Counted from the stretch's first letter, positions 9,326 to 16,094 are shown. The stretch is DNA of 37,813 nucleotides from Syntrophomonas sp. (GCF_028707975.1 NZ_JAQVZX010000013.1:1-37813), one strand, 5' to 3'. The notes: generated from the sequence alone by a model not told the origin. Program-made: numbers and translations.

Positions 9326-10111
9326 ATGAAACCCGATTTGAAGCCAGATACCATGTCATTATGGATTCGACTAAAAGAGAATGAGGACATTGAGGCCAGA
9401 GACCAGTTGATTATTCACTTTGCACATCTGGTAAAGTATGTAGCTAGCCGTCTGGCCATTCATCTTTCTTCACTGGTTGAACTGGATGAGTTGATTTCTT
9501 ATGGGATTGAGGGCTTGATAGACGCTATTGAGAAATTTGACCATAAACGAAATATCAAGTTCGAAACTTATGCTTTAACCCGAATAAGGGGTTCAATGAT
9601 AGATGGCTTACGTTCCATGGATTGGATTCCCGTTTCATTACGTCAGAAAAGCAAGCAACTGGAAAAGGCTTATATGACCGTTGAAACCAGGTTGGGACGG
9701 TCAGCCAGCGATTCGGAGGTGGCTGAAGAATTAGGCCTGAACCTTGATGAATTGGCGGTACTCTTAAGGGATGTAGCTGCAACCACGATAATATCTTTAG
9801 ATGACTTTTTACTCGGCGAAGATGGGGATCAGAAGAAAAAACGCATGGTTGACATCTTGGAAGACCATAACAGCGTAAGTGCTCTGGATTTAGTGGAATT
9901 CAACGAAGTTAAGGATTTACTTGCCAAAGCCATTTCCCGTTTGCCAGATAAAGAAAAAATGGTGGTCTATTTATACTATTACGAAGGTTTAACTCTGAAG
10001 GAGATAGGTGCTGTCATCAGCCTATCGGAATCACGAATATCCCAGCTGCATACCAAGGCCATACTGAGGTTAAGGGGAAGCCTGAGCAAAAAGAAAAACC
10101 TGGTGGTTTAA
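9326..10111 (+). CDS. sigD: Flagellar/motility sigma factor (SigD/FliA family)
   Basis: This sigma-70 family factor of the FliA/WhiG/SigD type directs RNA polymerase to late flagellar and chemotaxis promoters. Region 2 is clear (DELISYGIEGLIDAIEKFD, then FETYALTRIRGSMIDGLR, the family hallmark), region 3 follows (SEVAEELGLNLDELAVLL), and region 4 ends the protein (LTLKEIGAVISLSESRISQ). Length is 261 residues. The ATG directly follows the cheD stop and the Shine-Dalgarno (GGGAGAGAG) lies inside cheD. Position after cheD is the same as B. subtilis sigD. No FlgM is present in the window, so anti-sigma control cannot be judged here. Confidence 0.95.
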   Translation: MKPDLKPDTMSLWIRLKENEDIEARDQLIIHFAHLVKYVASRLAIHLSSLVELDELISYGIEGLIDAIEKFDHKRNIKFETYALTRIRGSMIDGLRSMDWIPVSLRQKSKQLEKAYMTVETRLGRSASDSEVAEELGLNLDELAVLLRDVAATTIISLDDFLLGEDGDQKKKRMVDILEDHNSVSALDLVEFNEVKDLLAKAISRLPDKEKMVVYLYYYEGLTLKEIGAVISLSESRISQLHTKAILRLRGSLSKKKNLVV

Positions 10112-10125
10112 GAGGGGGCTGAATT

Positions 10126-11529
10126 ATGGCAGAGGAAAAGAAAATCGATGGGTACGTCAAAACAATAGTTCATAAGGATATGATGCGGGCCTTCATCGAA
10201 ATTATTGGCCCTGAGGCGGAAGGAGTACCGTGTTCGCTGGAACAGGTCAAAAAAGCACTGGCGGAAAAAGGGGTAGTATACGGAATAAATGAAGAGGCTC
10301 TCCAGCAAGCCGTGCTAGAAGAGAACTGGCATCGTGAAATATTGGCAGCGGAAGGTTTGGTACCGGTTGATGGGATTAATGCCTCAATTATCTTCAAGTT
10401 TCCTTTGCCTAAAGAAAGGATGGGCCCTAAAGTAGATGACAAAGGCAATGTTGATTACCATGATTTGGGCTTGATTTATAATGTTAAAAAGGGCACCTTG
10501 CTGGCTGAGAGGATTCCAGCCGTTGAAGGCCAGCCTGGGATTAATGTTATGGGAGTGCAGATTCCCCCAAAAAGGGCCAAAGAACTGCGCATACCACGGG
10601 GCAAAAACACGATAGCGGATAACGAAGAGAGGTTCCTGTATGCAGCCACTGATGGACATGTAACCATAATTGACAATAAAGTCGTCATCGATCCTATTCT
10701 GCAGATTAATGGAAACATAGATTATTCAACGGGAGACATAGATTTTATTGGAAATATCTTAATAAGCGGAGTGGTAAATAGCGGCTTCAAGGTTAAAGCT
10801 GAAGGAGATATAGAAATAAATGGGTTTATTGAAGGTGCTGATGTTACGGCCGGGGGTAATATTGTAGTTAAAGGGGGCATTACCGGCGGCCTAAAGAGCA
10901 TGGTAAAGGCTGGGGAGAGCATTTATGCCCGGTTTATTGAAAATTCCCGGGTGGAAGCGAGAAAAGATGTAATCGTAAAAGACGCCATAATGCAATCCTT
11001 CGTTAAGGCTGGAGGTAGTGTCCGGGTTAGCGACAGAAAAGCCATAATTGTTGGCGGTTGCATTCAGGCTTTTCAAGAAGTCGAATCCAAAGTTCTGGGT
11101 TCTCAGTTGGCCACCCAAACCGTTGTGGAGGTGGGAATTAATCCACTGTTCAGGGCCGAATACCAGAAATTAATTAAGCAAAGGGTCGAAAAGAAAAGGT
11201 TGTTTGACAACCTCAGCCATAACTTGCAGATCTTTCAGAGAAGTGGAGTATCGCCGGACAGTCTTAGTGAGAACAAGAGACGAACCTTATTAAAGATGTT
11301 GGATGATTTTAAAAACCTGCGCCAGGAACTAGCCGAGATGGAAGAGAGAATAATATATCTGGAAGAGGAGTTTGAAAAGGGCAGTATGGCCAAGGTTAAG
11401 GTATTAGAGACAGTATATCCGGGAGTGCGGGTAAGCATAGGGCATTCTATGTATATTGTAAATGATACAGCAAAATTCACCGCTTTTGTTCTGGATCAGG
11501 GGGAAGTAAAGTTAACTTCGCTCCGCTAG
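10126..11529 (+). CDS. FapA/DUF342-family polymer-binding-like protein
   Basis: This 467-residue protein belongs to the FapA (flagellar assembly protein A, DUF342) family. An N-terminal alpha/beta region (about 1-170) is followed by a right-handed beta-helix made of short glycine-rich turns such as GDIEINGFIEGADVTAGGNI and VVKGGITGGLKSMVKAGESI. A coiled-coil segment follows (about 345-430: EYQKLIKQRVEKKRL and EMEERIIYLEEEFEKG) and then a short beta tail. FapA-type proteins are linked to flagellar assembly in Vibrio, but the biochemical role is not settled; here the link rests on its position between sigD and the swrB-position gene. The start has GAGGGGG upstream. Confidence 0.85.
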   Translation: MAEEKKIDGYVKTIVHKDMMRAFIEIIGPEAEGVPCSLEQVKKALAEKGVVYGINEEALQQAVLEENWHREILAAEGLVPVDGINASIIFKFPLPKERMGPKVDDKGNVDYHDLGLIYNVKKGTLLAERIPAVEGQPGINVMGVQIPPKRAKELRIPRGKNTIADNEERFLYAATDGHVTIIDNKVVIDPILQINGNIDYSTGDIDFIGNILISGVVNSGFKVKAEGDIEINGFIEGADVTAGGNIVVKGGITGGLKSMVKAGESIYARFIENSRVEARKDVIVKDAIMQSFVKAGGSVRVSDRKAIIVGGCIQAFQEVESKVLGSQLATQTVVEVGINPLFRAEYQKLIKQRVEKKRLFDNLSHNLQIFQRSGVSPDSLSENKRRTLLKMLDDFKNLRQELAEMEERIIYLEEEFEKGSMAKVKVLETVYPGVRVSIGHSMYIVNDTAKFTAFVLDQGEVKLTSLR

Positions 11530-11548
11530 GGCTAAGGAGGAAGATATA

Positions 11549-11869
11549 ATGACCATTAGAAGCGTTGATATGCAAGTTCTCGTACAGAAGGTTGGCGATG
11601 TAGCCAGGATACAACAAAGCCAGCAATTGGAGAATAATAGCAGACAGCAAGAGTTTGTACAACAGATTAGCCAGCAAACGGATAAGAATGCAAAAACCGT
11701 AAACCAGATGTTGAGAAATGAACAAGCCTATGTACATGAAAAACAGGAAAAGGAGGAATCAGGAAAAAAGAAGCGTACCAAAAAAGGGAAAAGCGAGAAA
11801 ATGGCGAATAAGGACAAGATGGAGGCGCGGCTCAATAACCCAGGTAATAAGCTGGATATTACTGTTTGA
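11549..11869 (+). CDS. Small coiled-coil/basic hypothetical protein of the flagellar operon
   Basis: I do not recognise a named family. The 106-residue protein has a glutamine/asparagine-rich, probably helical N-terminal half (residues 1-60; MQVLVQKVGDVARIQQSQQL) and a highly charged lysine-rich stretch (about 65-95; KKKRTKKGKSEKMANKDKME). There is no membrane segment or signal peptide. A perfect Shine-Dalgarno (AAGGAGG) lies upstream of the ATG, so it is surely translated. Its TGA overlaps the TTG of the next gene (TTGA), indicating translational coupling with the swrB-position membrane protein. The basic tail might contact acidic partners or nucleic acid; this is a guess. Confidence 0.8.
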   Translation: MTIRSVDMQVLVQKVGDVARIQQSQQLENNSRQQEFVQQISQQTDKNAKTVNQMLRNEQAYVHEKQEKEESGKKKRTKKGKSEKMANKDKMEARLNNPGNKLDITV

Positions 11870-12603
11870 AGAAGGTGAATACCATAGGCAGCTATTCTAT
11901 AATTCTGGTCTTGTTTCTGGCGGCGATGCTTATCTTTATCATTGCGCAAAGGTCTTCTCATATGGGTACTTATTCTCAGGAACTCAAGCAAACTGTACTT
12001 GAAGCCAGTGCCATAAGAGATGAACTGGAAAAGATGATGGAGAACAGTTTAAGCATTTCTGAATTGATAGTTGATCGCCTAGATACTGGAGCAAGCAGTG
12101 CGAACCACAGTTTATCAAGGGAAGAAGATTTGCTTGCTGTTCAAGAAGAGGAATCGACTTCTTCTCTGCTCCCGCTTGGTGAAAAAAATGTCAGTGGAGT
12201 AAAAGTAAGGATTTATGAACTGGCTCGGGATTTGGAGATGAATAGCAAAGAATTGATTCAGCTGCTTAAGGATATGGGTTATAGTTATTCCCACCATATG
12301 AACCAGCTCAGTCAAGAAACGGCAAAAATCATTAAAGCCAAAATCTTGGAAAATAACCCGGCTTCTCCACCTGCTTCCTTACTGGAGACGGATGTTTTTA
12401 CTGAAGAAGAAACAGCCATAAAGGAAGAGCGACCCTTGGATGAGTTTTCCCTGCTTGAGCTGAGAACCGCCCACCCCTACCTGGCTGTACGAAGCCTGCA
12501 TGAAAAGGGCTATAGTGTCAAAGAGATTGCCCAGATACTGGAACGGGGTCAAGGAGAAGTAAGTTTGATACTTAACCTGACCCAAAAAAAATCAGTGATC
12601 TAA
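11866..12603 (+). CDS. Membrane-anchored SwrB-position protein with an IF2 N-terminal-like domain and HTH-like C-terminus
   Basis: The 245-residue protein begins with a single transmembrane helix (about residues 11-27, SIILVLFLAAMLIFIIA), then a helical region (about 35-72), an acidic linker, and at about 112-160 a segment, VKVRIYELARDLEMNSKELI, that closely resembles the first domain of IF2. The infB in this same window starts [20 protein letters not shown]. The C-terminus (about 206-240, LHEKGYSVKEIAQILERGQG) looks like the helix-turn-helix-like end seen in SwrB/YlxL-type proteins. B. subtilis swrB lies in the same place, between sigD and rpsB, encodes a single-pass membrane protein and promotes flagellar export activation. 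Homology to SwrB is inferred from position, topology and C-terminus. The TTG start overlaps the preceding stop. The combination of domains is unusual. Confidence 0.82.
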   Translation: MKKVNTIGSYSIILVLFLAAMLIFIIAQRSSHMGTYSQELKQTVLEASAIRDELEKMMENSLSISELIVDRLDTGASSANHSLSREEDLLAVQEEESTSSLLPLGEKNVSGVKVRIYELARDLEMNSKELIQLLKDMGYSYSHHMNQLSQETAKIIKAKILENNPASPPASLLETDVFTEEETAIKEERPLDEFSLLELRTAHPYLAVRSLHEKGYSVKEIAQILERGQGEVSLILNLTQKKSVI

Positions 12604-12640
12604 GGACACAGTCCATGCCCTTGTCACTCTTTTTTTTTGC
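12604..12640 (+). terminator. Possible weak terminator of the flagellar/chemotaxis operon
   Basis: A run of nine T residues (12630-12638) follows the stop codon within 30 bases, preceded by a weak dyad (GACA near 12605 with TGTC at 12622). The T-run is convincing but the stem is short, so this is a tentative call. Confidence 0.4.
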
Positions 12641-12653
12641 TTAAACTTGACGC

Positions 12654-12701
12654 CACTGCAAAAAACCCTTTTTGTTGCATAAGGGTTGCATGAATATACA
12701 A
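12654..12701 (+). repeat. Dispersed ACTGCAAA element, copy 1
   Basis: This copy reads CACTGCAAAAA, then TTGCATAAGGG and TTGCATGAATATACAA. It aligns base by base, with one gap, to the copy before dxr (19027-19073, opposite strand) and more loosely to the other two. The last palindrome fits the pattern TGnATnnnnATnCA, that of an ArgR operator, though no function is shown. Confidence 0.65.
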
Positions 12702-12722
12702 AACGCTGGTGAAGGTGAAAGC

Positions 12723-12745
12723 GGGCGGTCGAAGACCGCCCCTAC
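12723..12745 (-). repeat. REP-like hairpin 1
   Basis: A perfect 8 bp stem, GGGCGGTC/GACCGCCC, with loop GAA is followed directly by CTAC. Read on the minus strand this is GTAG followed by a palindrome, the layout of REP elements recognised by REP-associated tyrosine transposases. Confidence 0.6.
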
Positions 12746-12780
12746 AATGTCTTGCGGTCGCTAGTTGTTGCGCCTGATTC

Positions 12781-12806
12781 GGAACGACACGGGGGTCGTT
12801 CCCTAC
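12781..12806 (-). repeat. REP-like hairpin 2
   Basis: A second perfect 8 bp stem, GGAACGAC/GTCGTTCC, with loop ACGGGG is again followed directly by CTAC. It has the same orientation and layout as hairpin 1 but a different stem sequence. Confidence 0.6.
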
Positions 12807-12810
12807 ATAG

Positions 12811-12902
12811 CCTGCGGTCGCTATTAAGGATGCACCCTGCGGGCACTTCTGATGCACCCTGCGGGCACTTCTGATGCTCCCTGCGGTCGCTATTAAGGAT
12901 GC
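12811..12902. repeat. Short direct repeats (23 bp flanking pair, 22 bp tandem pair)
   Basis: The 23-mer beginning CCTGCGGTCGCTATTAAGGA occurs at 12811-12833 and again at 12880-12902. Between them the 22-mer beginning GATGCACCCTGCGGGCAC is repeated exactly in tandem at 12829-12850 and 12851-12872. There are no spacers as in a CRISPR array. A related ACTATTAAGG sequence lies at about 33911, before rbfA. Confidence 0.75.
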
Positions 12903-12952
12903 TGAGCGGTATATTTATGCGCACTAATGCGTATTTATTACTTTTTGCAGTG
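12901..12952 (-). repeat. Dispersed ACTGCAAA element, copy 2 (inverted)
   Basis: On the minus strand this reads CACTGCAAAAAG and ends in GCATAAATATACCGCTCAGC. It matches 33721-33770 at 45 of 50 positions by eye. It forms the right inverted end of the composite block before rpsB. Confidence 0.75.
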
Positions 12953-12977
12953 ACATCAAACTTTTGATTTCCCCAAC

Positions 12978-13007
12978 TTGCCAATCAATATAATTTTGTG
13001 ATATATT
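12978..13007 (+). promoter_or_regulatory. Candidate rpsB promoter
   Basis: TTGCCA (12978-12983) and TATATT (13002-13007) are separated by 18 bases and fit a housekeeping sigma factor. Transcription would begin near 13014, giving a leader of about 100 bases before the rpsB TTG. The gap is just downstream of the repeat block, so a local promoter would be needed if the flagellar operon ends at the T-run. Confidence 0.45.
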
Positions 13008-13113
13008 ATCTTGTGGAAAATACACACGCCAGTGGACTTCCTGAAAGGTGCTAGCGATAGTCTTCAAGAAGGATGAGACGGCGGAGGAAAAAACTGAAAG
13101 GGAGTGCATATTT

Positions 13114-13812
13114 TTGTCAGTAGTAACCATGAAGCAACTCCTGGAGGCAGGAGTGCATTTCGGACACCAGACTCGCCGGTGGAACCCCAAGATGGCAACC
13201 TATATTTATATGGAGAGAAATGGAATCTATATTATTGACCTGCAGCAGACAGTTAAGAAATTTGATGCGGCCTATGATTTTGTCAAGAGTGTGGCTGCGG
13301 CAGGAAAAGGGGTTCTCTTTGTCGGTACCAAGAAACAAGCGCAGGAAACGATTAGAGAAGAAGCTGGCAGGTGTGGCATGTATTTTGTGAACCAGCGCTG
13401 GCTGGGAGGCATGTTAACCAATTACAAAACCATCAAAAGGCGGGTTCTTCGCCTGAAGGAACTGGAAAGACAGGAAGCCGAGGGGGCTTTTGAGGTATTG
13501 AGTAAAAAGGAAGTAGCCCGCCTGCTGAACGAAAGAGAGCGTCTGGAAAGGTTCCTGGGAGGTATAAAAGAAATGGACAAACTGCCAGGAGCAGTTTTTG
13601 TAGTAGATCCCCGCAAGGAAAGAATAGCGGTAGCGGAAGCCCGCAAGCTTAATATTCCTGTGGTAGCCATAGTGGATACAAACTGTGACCCGGATGAAAT
13701 TGACTATGTTATACCGGGAAATGATGATGCCATACGGGCGGTGAAATTAATCTCCTCCAGAATAGCCGATGCAGTATTGGAGGGTAAACAAGGGGAACAA
13801 ATTACGGCATAA
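13114..13812 (+). CDS. rpsB: 30S ribosomal protein S2
   Basis: S2 binds at the head-body junction of the small ribosomal subunit and is among the last proteins to assemble. The N-terminus [20 protein letters not shown] is the classic family start, and [23 protein letters not shown] and [20 protein letters not shown] follow. I choose TTG at 13114 because GGGAG lies about 8 bases upstream. The ORF-track start (13048) would add 22 residues that the family does not have; an ATG at 13129 is the other option. The result is 232 residues, normal. A terminator follows, which separates it from tsf more than usual. Confidence 0.97.
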   Translation: MSVVTMKQLLEAGVHFGHQTRRWNPKMATYIYMERNGIYIIDLQQTVKKFDAAYDFVKSVAAAGKGVLFVGTKKQAQETIREEAGRCGMYFVNQRWLGGMLTNYKTIKRRVLRLKELERQEAEGAFEVLSKKEVARLLNERERLERFLGGIKEMDKLPGAVFVVDPRKERIAVAEARKLNIPVVAIVDTNCDPDEIDYVIPGNDDAIRAVKLISSRIADAVLEGKQGEQITA

Positions 13813-13819
13813 AGGGGAG

Positions 13820-13850
13820 AGGGGGTGTTGGTGTAATCCGCCCCCTTTTT
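13820..13850 (+). terminator. Rho-independent terminator after rpsB
   Basis: The stem AGGGGGTG pairs with CGCCCCCT (one G-T pair) around an 11-base loop, followed directly by TTTTT at 13846-13850. It lies 8 bases after the rpsB stop, so some or all rpsB transcripts end before tsf. Confidence 0.82.
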
Positions 13851-13897
13851 CGTGCTATTTTCGTGCTAAGAATTAGCGTAAAGAGGATTTTTAAAAT

Positions 13898-13989
13898 TAA
13901 CCCCCCGTAGCTGAGCGTAATTCCTATCTGGAGTACCGTAGGGTGGAGGACAGAACCACCAATGAAAATAAAGGCATTACAGGGGGTTA
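13898..13989. repeat. Intergenic element with TAACCCCC inverted ends and an internal REP-like hairpin
   Basis: TAACCCCC (13898-13905) and GGGGGTTA (13982-13989) form inverted ends around about 76 bases. Inside, GTAG (13938-13941) is followed by GGTGG and CCACC (13956-13960) as a short hairpin, again a GTAG-footed REP-like arrangement. The coding tracks here show nothing gene-like. It is a small non-coding insertion in the rpsB-tsf gap; short inverted ends alone could be chance. Confidence 0.4.
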
Positions 13990-14014
13990 TTATAGACGCT
14001 GATTTACACAGATA

Positions 14015-14045
14015 TATTATGATATATATCAGAAGGACCGTCCCC
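14015..14045 (+). repeat. Dispersed GGGGACGGTCC element, copy A
   Basis: The 31-mer starts TATTATGATATATATC and ends AAGGACCGTCCCC. Its reverse complement occurs at 33676-33706 with a single difference. This copy lies only about 45 bases upstream of the tsf start codon. Confidence 0.85.
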
Positions 14046-14088
14046 ATGATATATTATCTTGCTAACCAAATTTAAGGAGGCTAATAAT

Positions 14089-14733
14089 GTGATTACTGCT
14101 GAAATGGTTAAAGAACTTCGGGAGCGAACTGGTGTCGGCATGATGGATTGTAAAAAGGCCCTGGTCGAGACCAATGGTGATATGGAAAAGGCGATTGACG
14201 AATTAAGAACCAAAGGCCTGGCCAAGGCAGCAAAAAAAGCTGGCCGGATAGCCAGCGAAGGGGTGGTAACTTCTTATATACATGGTGGTGGTCGGATAGG
14301 GGTATTGGTGGAAGTGAACTGCGAGACTGATTTTGTCGCCAAAACCAACGATTTCAAGCAACTGGCCTATGATATTGCCATGCAGGTTGCTGCTTCCAAT
14401 CCGGAATACCTTAATCGTGAGAGCGTGCCCCAGGAAGTTATTAACCGGGAGAAAGAAATCTTGAAGGCCCAGGCTCTGGAAGAAGGCAAACCGGAAAAGG
14501 TTATCGAGAAAATGGTGGAAGGTCGGGTAGAAAAGTTTTTTAAAGAACGCTGCTTAATGGAGCAAGCCTTTATAAAGGACCTTGATAAAAGCGTTCAAGA
14601 ACTGGTAAATGAGAATATAGCCCGAATGGGTGAGAACATAAATGTAAGAAGGTTTGCGCGTTACGAAGTGGGCGAAGGAATTGAAAAAAAGAGCTGTGAT
14701 TTTGCCAGTGAAGTTATGTCCCAGATCAAATAA
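14089..14733 (+). CDS. tsf: Translation elongation factor Ts (short form)
   Basis: EF-Ts is the nucleotide exchange factor that releases GDP from EF-Tu. The UBA-like N-terminal domain carries the hallmark [16 protein letters not shown], followed by the core ending near [19 protein letters not shown], and a compact C-terminal part. The start is GTG at 14089: AAGGAGG (14074-14080) is spaced 8 bases from it, whereas the ORF-track TTG at 14059 lies upstream of that site. The length of 214 residues is that of the short EF-Ts class, which lacks the longer core of E. coli EF-Ts (283). Repeats and a terminator lie between it and rpsB. Confidence 0.96.
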   Translation: MITAEMVKELRERTGVGMMDCKKALVETNGDMEKAIDELRTKGLAKAAKKAGRIASEGVVTSYIHGGGRIGVLVEVNCETDFVAKTNDFKQLAYDIAMQVAASNPEYLNRESVPQEVINREKEILKAQALEEGKPEKVIEKMVEGRVEKFFKERCLMEQAFIKDLDKSVQELVNENIARMGENINVRRFARYEVGEGIEKKSCDFASEVMSQIK

Positions 14734-14778
14734 AGAGCAGTATGCTGAATGCCTGGTAACTCCGAAAATAATGTTTTA

Positions 14779-14796
14779 GCTTCTGCTTTTAGAAGC
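14779..14796 (+). promoter_or_regulatory. Small hairpin in the tsf-pyrH gap
   Basis: GCTTCT and AGAAGC form a perfect 6 bp stem around GCTTTT, just before the pyrH Shine-Dalgarno. It has no T-run, so it is not a terminator; a role in mRNA processing or start-site exposure is possible but unproven. Confidence 0.3.
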
Positions 14797-14814
14797 AGTC
14801 CGGGAGGTAATCAT

Positions 14815-15531
14815 TTGCAAAAGCCCAAGTTTAAACGTGTAGTATTAAAACTTAGTGGAGAAGCACTGGCCGGCCATAATGCTTCTGGCATTGATAACGA
14901 AGTATTGAATTCCATCGCCCAGCAGGTGGTGGAAGTAGTACAGCAGGAAGTGCAAGTAGCCATAGTTGTTGGGGGAGGTAATATTTGGCGTGGTGTAGCT
15001 GGAAGCGCCAAGGGCATGGATCGAGCTACTGCGGATTATATGGGGATGCTGGCTACAGTAATTAATGCCCTGGCCTTGCAAGATGCCTTGGAACAGGAGG
15101 GTATGGGAACCCGGGTTATGTCAGCCATTGAAATGAAAGAGGTCTGTGAGCCCTATATCCGGCGCAGGGCTATTCGCCATTTGGAAAAGGGACGGGTGAC
15201 TATTTTTGCCGCTGGAACCGGCAACCCTTATTTTTCCACAGATACCGCAGCCGCTTTGAGGTCAGCTGAAATTGAGGCTGAAGTGATACTTATGGCCAAA
15301 AAAGTGGATGGGGTCTATGATGCAGATCCGGTTAAGAACCCGGCGGCTCATAAATTCGACCGTTTGAATTACATAGATGTCTTAAGCCGGGGATTAGGGG
15401 TAATGGACTCCACAGCAGCATCCCTTTGCATGGATAATGGGATTCCCATTATTGTCTTTGATTTGACCCAGGAGGGTAATATTTTAAAGGCAGTAATGGG
15501 TGAAGATATAGGAACCTATGTAGGGAGGTAA
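14815..15531 (+). CDS. pyrH: Uridylate kinase (UMP kinase)
   Basis: PyrH phosphorylates UMP to UDP in pyrimidine nucleotide synthesis and belongs to the amino-acid kinase fold, not the P-loop NMP kinases. Visible motifs are [13 protein letters not shown] at the N-terminus, [30 protein letters not shown], and [21 protein letters not shown] start it at TTG 14815 with GGGAGGT (14802-14808) upstream; the ORF-track start at 14749 adds 22 residues before the Shine-Dalgarno site. Length is 238 residues, standard. Its stop overlaps the frr Shine-Dalgarno region (GGGAGGTAA). Confidence 0.96.
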   Translation: MQKPKFKRVVLKLSGEALAGHNASGIDNEVLNSIAQQVVEVVQQEVQVAIVVGGGNIWRGVAGSAKGMDRATADYMGMLATVINALALQDALEQEGMGTRVMSAIEMKEVCEPYIRRRAIRHLEKGRVTIFAAGTGNPYFSTDTAAALRSAEIEAEVILMAKKVDGVYDADPVKNPAAHKFDRLNYIDVLSRGLGVMDSTAASLCMDNGIPIIVFDLTQEGNILKAVMGEDIGTYVGR

Positions 15532-15536
15532 AAAGA

Positions 15537-16094
15537 GTGATTAAGGACATTTTAAGTGATACTGAAGACAGAATGAAAAAAACCATTGAACATTTGAGAA
15601 AAGACCTGGCATCGTTAAGAGCAGGCAGAGCCAATCCCGCCATGGTGGAAAAGATTATGGTTGATTACTATGGGCAGCTTACTCCCATTAATCAACTGGC
15701 TAACATAACCGTGCCTGAAGCCCGATTGTTGGTTATACAGCCCTGGGATAAGACCATTATTTCTGCCCTTGAAAGAGCCATTATGAAATCTGATCTGGGG
15801 ATAAATCCCTCCAATGATGGAAATGTAATACGGCTGGCTATCCCCCAGTTGACAGAAGAAAGAAGGAAGGAACTGGTCAAGGTGGTTCGGAAAAGAGCAG
15901 AAGAAGCCCGGGTAGCGGTAAGAAATATTCGCCGGGATGCCAACGATCTCTTGAAGAATGGAGAAAAGGAAAAGCTTATTTCTGAGGATGAAAACAAAAA
16001 GGGTATGGATGATATTCAAAAGGAAACGGATCGGAATATTAAAGATATAGACAGTGTGTTGCAGGCCAAAGAGAAAGAAATAATGGAAGTCTAG
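15537..16094 (+). CDS. frr: Ribosome recycling factor
   Basis: RRF splits post-termination ribosomes together with EF-G. The 185-residue protein has the family's helical-bundle segments: [20 protein letters not shown] at the start (the LRAGRA motif is diagnostic), the small domain ([20 protein letters not shown], then [14 protein letters not shown]), and the C-terminal helices with [20 protein letters not shown]. It starts at GTG 15537, 5 bases after the pyrH stop, with a Shine-Dalgarno overlapping the pyrH end. A terminator lies about 50 bases after its stop, so frr may end a tsf-pyrH-frr unit. Confidence 0.97.
   Translation: MIKDILSDTEDRMKKTIEHLRKDLASLRAGRANPAMVEKIMVDYYGQLTPINQLANITVPEARLLVIQPWDKTIISALERAIMKSDLGINPSNDGNVIRLAIPQLTEERRKELVKVVRKRAEEARVAVRNIRRDANDLLKNGEKEKLISEDENKKGMDDIQKETDRNIKDIDSVLQAKEKEIMEV

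Larger units (their letters stand above)
12654..12952. repeat. Composite intergenic repeat block with inverted ends (CACTGCAAAAA)
   Basis: The block starts with CACTGCAAAAA (12654-12664) and ends with its exact inverse TTTTTGCAGTG (12942-12952); the match weakens outward but continues (TTGACGC versus TTGATGT). Each end is one copy of the dispersed ~50 bp element described separately. Between the ends are two REP-like hairpins and a set of short direct repeats. No open frame in it looks like a gene. At about 300 bp, with inverted ends and no coding capacity, it resembles a MITE or a nest of small insertions between the swrB-position gene and rpsB. Confidence 0.6.

Noticed and set aside
12829-12872. 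Possible CRISPR-like array
   Set aside because: The 22 bp units are tandem with no spacers, only two copies exist and no cas genes are present.
13048-13113. N-terminal extension of S2 in the ORF track
   Set aside because: The Shine-Dalgarno lies downstream of that start and the extension has no counterpart in the S2 family.
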